Of a DNA stretch of 17,196 nucleotides, positions 6,151 to 12,623 are shown piece by piece. The DNA is from CAYWFU01 sp964457585 (GTDB taxonomy: Bacteria > JACRDZ01), in the NCBI GenBank assembly GCA_964457585.1, contig CAYWFU010000068.1:1-17196 (forward strand), written 5' to 3'. Below the pieces are notes generated by a model, which did no database searches, had not been told where the DNA came from, and saw nothing but the letters and a program-made list of their open reading frames with translations. Within the stretch, counting starts at the first letter, position 1. Every line of letters starts with the position of its first letter. The translations under genes were made by a program, and so were the position numbers.

Positions 6151-8817
6151 CTACCCTTTTACCATATTTAAATGCAATTCTATTTTTTCTTTTATTTTTT
6201 TTAGATCTTCCAATTTATCTTTTTCTTTTTCAATTACTTCTTTTGGTGCTTTAAGGATAAAATTCTGGTTATTTAATTTATTTAATACAAAATCTATTTC
6301 TTTTTCAATTTTTTCTTTTTCTTTCAAAAGCCTTTTTTGTTCGGTTTCTATATCAATACTGGTTTTTTCTGGTTTAATATAAATAATAAAATCCGATAAA
6401 GTAATAGATGACATATCCTGAGTTATAGCTAAATTATCTACTATTTTTGCTTCAGAAGATTGTGTTAAATTTATAATGTATTTTATGTTTTGTTTTAAAA
6501 CCAGCTCTTTAGATAATGTATTGTCTTTATTATTCATCACTATCCATGTTTGAATTTTTGCTCCCGGAGCAACTTTCATTTCACTGCGTATATTTCTTAT
6601 TGAAGTAATGACTTCAATAATAATTTCCATTTCTTTCAAGGAGTTAATATCTATATCTTTATGTTTTACTTTAGGCCATGAGTTTATCATAATACTCGGT
6701 TTATTTTTATTGCCGGGTAATAATTTCCATATCTCTTCAGTAATAAAAGGCATAAACGGGTGAAGAAGATTTAAACTTATTTCTAAAATATGGAGAAGAA
6801 CATATTTTGCAGTTTGTTTTTCTTCATTAGTACATGATTGACTATACAGTCTTTCTTTAGCCATCTCAATATACCAATCACAAAATTCGTGCCATAGAAA
6901 ATGATATATAGTATCAGCAGCATCATTAAATTTAAAATCATTAAGAGCTTTAGTTGCTTTTTTGATTGTCTGATTAGCCCTGGTAATTATCCATTTATCT
7001 GGTAATATCAGTTTTAGATTTTTTAGCTTTATTGATTTATAATCATTTAAATTCATCAAAACAAAACGCGATGCATTCCAGATTTTATTTGCAAAATTTC
7101 TATAACCAACTATTCTTTCTTCGCTCAAACAGATATCTCTTCCTTGAGCGGCAAAAGCAGCTAATGTAAAACGGAAAGCATCTGTCCCGTATTGATCCAT
7201 CATTATTAACGGATCTATTACATTCCCTTTTGATTTACTCATTTTTTTGCCTTCAGCATCTCTTACAAGGGCATGAATATATACCTTTTTGAAGGGAACA
7301 TCCTGTCTGAATTTCAATCCCATCATAATCATTCTGGCTACCCAAAAAAATAAAATATCAAAACCTGTGATTAAAACTGCTGTTGGATAAAACATTTTAA
7401 GTTCTTCTGTTTCTTCGGGCCATCCTAAAGTTGAAAATGGCCATAAACCTGAACTAAACCATGTATCGAGTACATCCTGATCCTGCACTAAATTATTGCT
7501 TCCGCAAAACTTACATTTTTCAGGATCAATGCGTTCAACATTTAATTTCCCGCAGTTCTGACAATACCATACTGGAATACGATGTCCCCACCATAATTGA
7601 CGGGAAATACACCAATCCTTTATATTGTTCATCCATTCAAAATATGTCTTTTTCCAGCTTGACGGAATAATCCTTACTTCATTAGTTTTCACAACTTTTA
7701 TTGCAGGAATAGCTAATTCTTTAATTTTTACAAACCATTGACGTGATAAATAAGGCTCAACAGGGGTTTTGCATCTATAACAATGGCCCAATGCTAAATT
7801 ATATGGTTCCACTTTTTCTAAATAACCATCTTTTTCTAAATCCCGAACTAATTCCTTGCGGCATTTATATCTATCCTGTCCTTCATATTTACCGGCGCTT
7901 TTATTCATTGTTGCATCTGGATTCATCACAATAAGTTTTTCTAAATTATGCCGCTCTGCAACTTCAAAATCATTCGGATCATGAGCAGGTGTTATTTTTA
8001 CTATACCGGTTCCAAATGCAGGATCAACATATTTATCTGCTACTACAGATATTTCACGGTTAGCGATTGGCAGAATAACTTTTTTCCCTATTATTGCTTT
8101 GTAACGGTTATCTGAAGGATTAACTGCAACAGCAGTATCTCCTAACATTGTTTCTGGACGTGTTGTGGCAACAATTACAAATTCTGAAGAATCTTTAATT
8201 GGATATTTAATGTACCATAGCTTACCGTCTTTTTCCTCATATTCCACTTCAATATCAGATAGAGCAGTCTTGCATCTCGGACACCAGTTAATTATGTAAT
8301 TTCCCTGATAAATTAATTCTTCTTCATATAAACATACAAAAACTTCACGCACAGCACGGCTTAATCCTTCATCAAGTGTAAATCTTTCTCTTTCCCAATC
8401 ACATGAGCATCCAAGTCTTTTTAACTGATTAATTATTGTGCTGCCGGATTTTTCTTTCCATTCCCATACACGTCTTACAAATTCTTCTCTGCCTAATTGT
8501 TCTTTTTTTAAACCTTCTTCCTTAAGCATTCTTTCAACCACATTTTGAGTGGCAATACCGGCATGATCAGTTCCAGGCATCCAGAGCACGTTATACCCCT
8601 GCATTCTTCTATAACGGATTAAAATATCCTGTAAAGTATTATTTAAAGCATGCCCCATATGTAATGACCCTGTAACATTTGGAGGAGGTATTACAATTGA
8701 ATATGTTTTCTTTTTCTTTTCTATATCTGCATGAAAAAGATTATTTTCCATCCAGTAGGAATACCATTTTTTTTCAACTTCATGCGGTTCATAAGTTTTA
8801 TTCAATTCATCAGGCAT
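6151..8817 (-). CDS. valS: Valyl-tRNA synthetase
   Basis: It charges tRNA-Val with valine in the cytoplasm. The class I signatures are present: PPPNVTGSLHMGHAL with HMGH at residues 53-56, and GKKMSKSKGN with KMSKS at 525-529. The editing (CP1) domain shows ATTRPETMLGDTAV (about 217-230) and TPAHDPNDFEVAERH. The DWCISRQLWWGHRIPVW segment (about 401-417) is intact. Four CxxC pairs (C179/C182, C346/C349, C419/C422, C435/C438) suggest zinc binding. The C-terminus (about 820-888) is the Lys/Glu-rich coiled-coil arm typical of ValRS. The full length of 888 residues is normal. AAGGAG lies ten bases before the ATG. It has its own promoter; no T-box leader is evident. Confidence 0.98.
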   Translation of the reverse strand: MPDELNKTYEPHEVEKKWYSYWMENNLFHADIEKKKKTYSIVIPPPNVTGSLHMGHALNNTLQDILIRYRRMQGYNVLWMPGTDHAGIATQNVVERMLKEEGLKKEQLGREEFVRRVWEWKEKSGSTIINQLKRLGCSCDWERERFTLDEGLSRAVREVFVCLYEEELIYQGNYIINWCPRCKTALSDIEVEYEEKDGKLWYIKYPIKDSSEFVIVATTRPETMLGDTAVAVNPSDNRYKAIIGKKVILPIANREISVVADKYVDPAFGTGIVKITPAHDPNDFEVAERHNLEKLIVMNPDATMNKSAGKYEGQDRYKCRKELVRDLEKDGYLEKVEPYNLALGHCYRCKTPVEPYLSRQWFVKIKELAIPAIKVVKTNEVRIIPSSWKKTYFEWMNNIKDWCISRQLWWGHRIPVWYCQNCGKLNVERIDPEKCKFCGSNNLVQDQDVLDTWFSSGLWPFSTLGWPEETEELKMFYPTAVLITGFDILFFWVARMIMMGLKFRQDVPFKKVYIHALVRDAEGKKMSKSKGNVIDPLIMMDQYGTDAFRFTLAAFAAQGRDICLSEERIVGYRNFANKIWNASRFVLMNLNDYKSIKLKNLKLILPDKWIITRANQTIKKATKALNDFKFNDAADTIYHFLWHEFCDWYIEMAKERLYSQSCTNEEKQTAKYVLLHILEISLNLLHPFMPFITEEIWKLLPGNKNKPSIMINSWPKVKHKDIDINSLKEMEIIIEVITSIRNIRSEMKVAPGAKIQTWIVMNNKDNTLSKELVLKQNIKYIINLTQSSEAKIVDNLAITQDMSSITLSDFIIYIKPEKTSIDIETEQKRLLKEKEKIEKEIDFVLNKLNNQNFILKAPKEVIEKEKDKLEDLKKIKEKIELHLNMVKG

Positions 8818-8856
8818 AAATAGTAATCTCCTTTATAAATTTAACAGAATTCTGCT

Positions 8857-8886
8857 ATTATATTCATATAAAAATACATAGGTCAA
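8857..8886 (-). promoter_or_regulatory. Promoter of valS
   Basis: On the minus strand TTGACC (8881-8886) and a perfect TATAAT (8857-8862) are separated by 18 bp, about 40-70 bases upstream of the valS ATG. Confidence 0.75.
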
Positions 8887-8905
8887 GATTTTTTTAATTA
8901 AATGG

Positions 8906-8924
8906 ATTAATGATAATGATAATT
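8906..8924. promoter_or_regulatory. Fur-box-like sequence
   Basis: ATTAATGATAATGATAATT contains two adjacent GATAAT hexamers plus a 4/6 third, and matches 14 of 19 positions of the classical Fur box. It sits upstream of both the valS promoter and the divergent cytochrome promoter rather than overlapping either. In such AT-rich DNA it could be chance. Confidence 0.35.
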
Positions 8925-8971
8925 TGGTTCAATATTCATCTGCAAACAATAAAATTCCGTTTAAAAATTTT

Positions 8972-9003
8972 TTGACTTATCATGTTTTTTGTGATTATAT
9001 AAT
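8972..9003 (+). promoter_or_regulatory. Probable promoter of the cytochrome gene
   Basis: TTGACT (8972-8977) is followed by a TATATAAT stretch: TATATA at 8996-9001 gives an 18-bp spacer, and TATAAT at 8998-9003 gives 20 bp. The 9-nt sequence ATTCCGTTT occurs on both sides (8954-8962 and 9007-9015) and may be a regulator site. Confidence 0.5.
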
Positions 9004-9060
9004 ATCATTCCGTTTTTGATTTTATATCTGAATTAATTTTGAAAGGGAGGGAAATACAAA

Positions 9061-9760
9061 ATGAAAGAATCGAATTGTTATATCTGGTGTATTTTTTGGT
9101 TTGTAATTTGTTTGATAGTATGTTTTATTTTTTCATCATGCGCAGGATTAAAAAAAATGAATGAAATGAAAAAGGCAAAGTATGAAATAGGGGAACATAA
9201 GGGAGCAAAATATTGCGCTGAGTGTCATGAGAAAATTTATAATCAGTGGCTTAAATTTTCAAGACATGCTATAGCTGTTAAAGGGAATACATTTAATGAA
9301 GGGAAGAAAAAAATAAAAAATGATTTTATATCCAATTTGATGATGGGTGAAAAGTTTTGTTATACATGCCATGGAAATAAAAGCATGGATGAGGGGGTTA
9401 ACTGCGAAACCTGCCATGGGACAGTCTGTTCCTGTAAGCTGTGGGACAAGAATACTTGCAATGGAAATAAGTATATTGGATAAAAACAGCAGTGAACAGT
9501 TCAAAATAGTTAAAAAGTTTGAAAAAGAAAATGAACTCGACAGCCATTTAATGCCTTATAAAGTAATTAAAAATACCCAGCTTCAAAGCAGTGAGGCAAG
9601 GAAATTAAGTTTTACTCTGCCTGATTCAATAAGAGGCAAGTTATATAAGTTAAATATTGTTTTAAAATTTTATGAAGTACCTGATGAATTTCTAGGAGAT
9701 CTGAAAAAAGCAACATGGATAAGCAGTCCTTTTTTAACACAGGAAATAGAATTAAATTAA
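9061..9760 (+). pseudogene. Multiheme c-type cytochrome lipoprotein, disrupted by a frameshift
   Basis: The first frame (9061-9483) has a hydrophobic signal ending in a lipobox-like FSSC (Cys about residue 27). Three heme-binding CxxCH motifs follow (CAECH, CYTCH, CETCH) with a FSRHA segment typical of cytochrome c554-like proteins, which move electrons in the cell envelope. The reading then runs out at a TAA (9481-9483). From about base 9422 the +1 frame carries the evident continuation, from GTRILAMEISILDKN to the stop at 9758-9760; its LMPYKVIKNTQLQSSEARKL part resembles the C-terminal beta domain of such cytochromes. TGGGACA occurs at 9417-9423 and 9442-9448; removing the 25 nt from one copy to the next would fuse the halves into one frame of 224 codons. 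GGGAGG (9045-9050) precedes the ATG. A sequencing error, a programmed shift or an internal deletion are the alternatives; relatives usually have more hemes and a longer middle. Confidence 0.65.
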
Positions 9761-9764
9761 AAAT

Positions 9765-9790
9765 GGGAGGAAATATGGATAAGAAAATAA
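9765..9790 (+). other. Orphan ribosome-binding site and start codon (truncated gene head)
   Basis: GGGAGG (9765-9770) precedes an ATG at 9775, and the frame reads MDKKIMENLFQMD before a TGA ending at 9816. The Shine-Dalgarno is the same GGGAGG type as that of the cytochrome gene just upstream, so this looks like the beginning of the next gene of that operon, cut off where the higB remnant begins. Confidence 0.35.
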
Positions 9791-9859
9791 TGGAGAATTT
9801 GTTTCAAATGGATTGATGGTAAAGCAAAAGATGTTGAAATTATAGATTATCATAAATGA
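9791..9859 (+). pseudogene. 3' remnant of a HigB-type toxin gene
   Basis: In frame 9791-9859 the sequence encodes WRICFKWIDGKAKDVEIIDY followed by H, K and a stop. This is the characteristic C-terminus of HigB/RelE-superfamily toxins (RICF.W.DG.A.DVEI.DYH). An in-frame stop lies directly upstream (9788-9790) and the remaining two thirds or more of the gene are missing. The stop overlaps an ATG (ATGA, 9856-9859) just before higA, which is the normal higB-higA junction. Confidence 0.75.
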
Positions 9860-9870
9860 AAGGACAAATT

Positions 9871-10176
9871 ATGAAAATACTTTCACCTGTTCATCCTGGG
9901 GAAGTTTTATTAGAAGATTTTATGAAACCTTTAGATTTGAGTCAATATCGTGTAGCAAAAGATATAGGAGTTTCTCCATTGCGCATCAATCAAATAGTAC
10001 ACGGGAAACGTTCTATCACTGTAGATACAGCTATGAGATTAGCCAGGTACCTTAATACAAGTGCTTCAGTATGGTTACGTTTACAAGCACGCTACGATCT
10101 TGAAATAGCAGAAATTAGAATAGCTAAACGTATTAGACAAGAAGTTAAAATTCTTGACCATCTTAAAATTGCATAA
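9871..10176 (+). CDS. higA: HigA-family antitoxin (XRE helix-turn-helix), toxin partner lost
   Basis: It encodes about 101 residues. HPGEVLLEDFMKPLDLSQYRVAKDIGVSPLRINQIVHGKR is a near-textbook HigA N-terminus with the helix-turn-helix, and ITVDTAMRLARYLNTSASVWLRLQARYDLE completes the family signature. I prefer the ATG at 9871, because AAAGGA (9859-9864) lies six bases upstream and HigA proteins usually begin about seven residues before HPGEV; the alternative ATG at 9856 overlaps the higB stop. Its toxin is only a scrap, so it is an orphan antitoxin and may still act as a DNA-binding regulator. Confidence 0.92.
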   Translation: MKILSPVHPGEVLLEDFMKPLDLSQYRVAKDIGVSPLRINQIVHGKRSITVDTAMRLARYLNTSASVWLRLQARYDLEIAEIRIAKRIRQEVKILDHLKIA

Positions 10177-10327
10177 TTAATATAAAGAATATAAACAAAA
10201 AAATTGAAAATAAAAATATTATCGTATTATTATCCATTTTAATAAAAGGAACCATAAATATGTTATTAATTTGATTTATTAATCCTATCATTCCTTCAAT
10301 CCATCCCCATGCAAAAAAATGTTCCAT
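10163..10327 (-). CDS. Possible small membrane protein, perhaps the frameshifted end of a decayed gene
   Basis: On the minus strand an ATG at 10325-10327 opens a 54-residue frame that begins MEHFFAWGWIEGMIGLINQI and ends with a very hydrophobic stretch (IIFLFSIFLFIFFILIMQF), a credible single membrane span. It overlaps the last 14 bases of higA tail to tail. The ribosome-binding site is poor. Upstream, another minus-strand frame (10288-10407) reads IRSLRIIENDTKCHVNPEIW; one extra base in the run of seven A at 10313-10319 would join the two into about 81 codons. I do not recognise the family. The phenylalanine-rich tail comes from A-rich DNA and could be chance. Confidence 0.3.
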   Translation of the reverse strand: MEHFFAWGWIEGMIGLINQINNIFMVPFIKMDNNTIIFLFSIFLFIFFILIMQF

Positions 10328-10395
10328 ATCTCAGGATTAACATGACATTTTGTATCATTTTCAATAATTCGCAAAGATCTTATAATGATTTTTTC

Positions 10396-10425
10396 TTGAC
10401 AATAACATTATTCTTATATTAAAAT
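10396..10425 (+). promoter_or_regulatory. Promoter of the tetR gene
   Basis: A perfect TTGACA (10396-10401) and TAAAAT (10420-10425, 5 of 6 matches) are separated by 18 bp. They lie 38-67 bases upstream of the regulator start, immediately before the palindromic site at 10430-10449. Confidence 0.65.
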
Positions 10426-10429
10426 TTAA

Positions 10430-10449
10430 AACTGACTCATTAGTCCGTT
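10430..10449. promoter_or_regulatory. Probable TetR operator
   Basis: AACTGACT (10430-10437) and AGTCCGTT (10442-10449) form an inverted repeat with one mismatch around CATT. It starts five bases after the -10 hexamer, where a bound TetR dimer would block initiation. Size and placement fit TetR autorepression; binding is inferred. Confidence 0.6.
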
Positions 10450-10462
10450 TTCAAATAAAAAT

Positions 10463-11077
10463 ATGAATAAATTAACCAGAGAAAAAAAAGAACAAAAAAA
10501 TGAAGCTATTATAAATGCTGCCTTAAAAATATTTTCAAAAAAAGGATATCATAATACTTCTATAGAAGAAGTAGCTGTTGAAGCAGGGATTGGGAAAGGA
10601 ACAATTTACAGATACTTTGACTGTAAAGAAAATCTTTTTTTCACAATTATAGAAAAAAAGGTAGATGAAATTAAAGAAATTATTATGGAATCTATTTCAT
10701 CTCCTGATTTTATTATCAACAATTTAAAAAAAGCCACAAAAGCATATTTGGAATATTTTGAAAAAAATCAAAATTTTTATCAGATACTTATACATGAAAA
10801 AAGTGAATTTACAAAAAAGGCTTTTATTAAACACCGCATAAGACAGGTAGCATTATTTAAACCTTTAATTCAGGAAGGTATTGATAAAGGTGAGATTAAA
10901 CCATTAAATGCAGAAAGCATGACATATTCTTTATTTGGATTAATAGATGTTTTAATCTGGAAATGGCTTTGCTGTAATGCAAAATCTTCATCCTGCAATA
11001 CAGAATCTTATTCACTTTTAGATGAACTCCCTATTATTGTCGAAATTATATCATCGGGAATATTTATTAATAAGTAA
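10463..11077 (+). CDS. TetR-family transcriptional regulator of the efflux operon
   Basis: It encodes 204 residues, the usual TetR length. The N-terminal helix-turn-helix is clear at residues 17-58: AALKIFSKKGYHNTSIEEVAVEAGIGKGTIYRYF, then CKENLF. The helical C-terminal half, where the ligand and dimer surfaces lie, is not conserved enough to name an inducer. No strong Shine-Dalgarno precedes the ATG; the region is taken up by the operator. Its position directly before a TolC/adaptor/RND set, and a palindrome at its own promoter, indicate a local repressor of the pump. The TAA stop spans the junction between a target duplication and the inserted element at 11077. Confidence 0.92.
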   Translation: MNKLTREKKEQKNEAIINAALKIFSKKGYHNTSIEEVAVEAGIGKGTIYRYFDCKENLFFTIIEKKVDEIKEIIMESISSPDFIINNLKKATKAYLEYFEKNQNFYQILIHEKSEFTKKAFIKHRIRQVALFKPLIQEGIDKGEIKPLNAESMTYSLFGLIDVLIWKWLCCNAKSSSCNTESYSLLDELPIIVEIISSGIFINK

Positions 11078-11290
11078 CTCAAGTTGACTGACTTTTTTAG
11101 TTTTAAGATTAAGAATTAGTAATGATTTATGCATTTAAATCAAAAATCAAATATTAAATATCAAAATTATAGTGTCCTGCGGACAAATTATTTAATAAAA
11201 AACTAGAAAATGTCACGAAGTGACACCTAAATTTTGATTTTTGATATTTAAATTTTAATTTTACACCCTAAAAAGTCAGTCAACTTGAGT
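11077..11290. mobile_element. MITE-like element between tetR and tolC
   Basis: The 214-bp non-coding segment has perfect 21-bp terminal inverted repeats (11077-11097 and 11270-11290, outer end ACTCAAGTTGACTGAC). AAGTA lies directly outside each end (11072-11076 and 11291-11295), as expected of a 5-bp target duplication. Subterminal copies of ATCAAAAATCAAA (11139-11151) also face each other (reverse complement at 11233-11245). Two small hairpins lie inside: TGTCC/GGACA at 11173-11185 and TGTCAC-GAA-GTGACA at 11211-11225. There is no open reading frame, so it would need a transposase in trans. Excision restores a tetR stop that overlaps the tolC Shine-Dalgarno. The transposase family cannot be assigned. 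Confidence 0.7.
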
Positions 11291-11308
11291 AAGTAAGGAG
11301 TTATTAAA

Positions 11309-12601
11309 ATGAATTGGAAGATAGCAAACATATTATTTATATTCATTATATTTTTTAATCAAATTTTATTTGCAGATGATTTATCTTCAAAAACTGAATT
11401 TGATATTCCAGCATGTATTGAATTAGCCTTAAAAAATAACAGGAAAATTGTAATTGAAAAAGAAAAAATAATAGAAGCGCAGCAAAAAATTGAAGAAGTG
11501 AAATCTAATTTTTATCCAAATGTAAGCGCTAGTTTTTTATATACAAGGCTTGAAAAAGCTCCAAGTATTGATTTTGGAGGACGTAAAACAAAAATTGGAG
11601 ATGAAAATACATACAGTACTAAATTACAGATATTATATCCGCTTTATACTGCAGGTGCAACAAAGATAGGAACAGAACTAACAGAATTAGGGCTTGAAAC
11701 TAATGAGCTTAATGCAAAAATAACCAATCTGGAAATTATTTATTCAATTCATTTATCTTTCTATAATGTTTTGAAAGCAAATAAATTTATTGAAATAGCA
11801 AATGAATCAATTAATCTTTTAAAAGCGCATGAAAAAAATGTTCAGGAGCTCTATTTATATGAAATAACGACAAAAAGTGATCTGCTTTCTATTCAATTAA
11901 AATTAAGAGAAGCAGAGCAGATTTTGCTTAAAACACAAAATGGGATGAAGCTGATTAAAACAACATTCAATCAACAAATAGGTATAGATATTGACAGTAC
12001 ATTAATTTTAAAAGATATTCAAAAATATGAAGATTTCACTTTGAAGATTGACGAATGTTTGGAAGTTGCAAAAAAAAATCGTAACGAAATAAAAATTTTG
12101 GAAAAAAACATTAAAATTAACGAAAAGAAAAAGGATTTAACAGCTACTGAAAACAAACCTAAAGTATCTGTTATTGGTGCATATAACATTGATGAGGGTG
12201 GATTATCATCAGATAAAAAATGGACAGTAAGTTTAAGCGCAGCAATACCAATATGGGATCATGATAAAACAAAACATAAAATTTCACAGGATCAATCAAA
12301 AATTGAACAAACACGATTACAGCTTCTGGAAATGATTGATGCTATTACTTTACAGGTTAAACAAGCTTATCTTAATGTTGAATCAATAAAAAAAGAATTG
12401 GAAACTTATCAATTTGCAATCGAACAGGCAAAAGAAAATTATAAAATAGCAGAAGATAAATATAAAGAAAACCTGGTAACTGATTTAGAAGTATTCGATG
12501 CCCATTCTATGCTTATTAGAACAAATATAAATTATTATAGTACGATTTATGATTATGAATTAGCTGTTATAACACTAAAAAAGGTTATGGGAACATTATA
12601 G
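11309..12601 (+). CDS. TolC-like outer-membrane efflux protein
   Basis: The 430-residue protein forms the outer-membrane and periplasmic exit duct of the pump encoded next to it. A signal peptide is visible (NWKIANILFIFIIFFNQILFA, about residues 1-22) with no lipobox cysteine. The body shows the two related halves of the outer-membrane-factor family: CIELALKNNRKIVIEKEKI...FYPNVSASFLYTR and later CLEVAKKNRNEIKILEKNI...PKVSVIGAYN, each a helical segment followed by a beta strand pair. It ends in a long helix with IAEDKYKENLVTDLEVFDAHS, typical of the family. AAGGAG (11295-11300) lies eight bases before the ATG and abuts the inserted element. The adaptor gene begins 22 bases after its stop. Confidence 0.93.
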   Translation: MNWKIANILFIFIIFFNQILFADDLSSKTEFDIPACIELALKNNRKIVIEKEKIIEAQQKIEEVKSNFYPNVSASFLYTRLEKAPSIDFGGRKTKIGDENTYSTKLQILYPLYTAGATKIGTELTELGLETNELNAKITNLEIIYSIHLSFYNVLKANKFIEIANESINLLKAHEKNVQELYLYEITTKSDLLSIQLKLREAEQILLKTQNGMKLIKTTFNQQIGIDIDSTLILKDIQKYEDFTLKIDECLEVAKKNRNEIKILEKNIKINEKKKDLTATENKPKVSVIGAYNIDEGGLSSDKKWTVSLSAAIPIWDHDKTKHKISQDQSKIEQTRLQLLEMIDAITLQVKQAYLNVESIKKELETYQFAIEQAKENYKIAEDKYKENLVTDLEVFDAHSMLIRTNINYYSTIYDYELAVITLKKVMGTL

Positions 12602-12623
12602 TATTTTCAGGAGGATAAATATT

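Noticed and set aside
8818..8860. T-box or other riboswitch leader for valS
   Set aside because: Only about 40 bases separate the promoter from the start codon, too short for a T-box.
9259..9504. Minus-strand open frame over the cytochrome
   Set aside because: Antisense shadow of the CxxCH-encoding frame with no family resemblance.
9347..9760. A separate + strand gene starting at 9347
   Set aside because: Its first 25 codons are the cytochrome heme region read out of frame; only the part after about 9422 is protein-like, so it is the continuation of the broken cytochrome gene.
11173..11225. Small hairpins TGTCC/GGACA and TGTCAC/GTGACA as a terminator after tetR
   Set aside because: Stems are only 5-6 bp, no T-tract follows, and both lie inside the MITE-like element.
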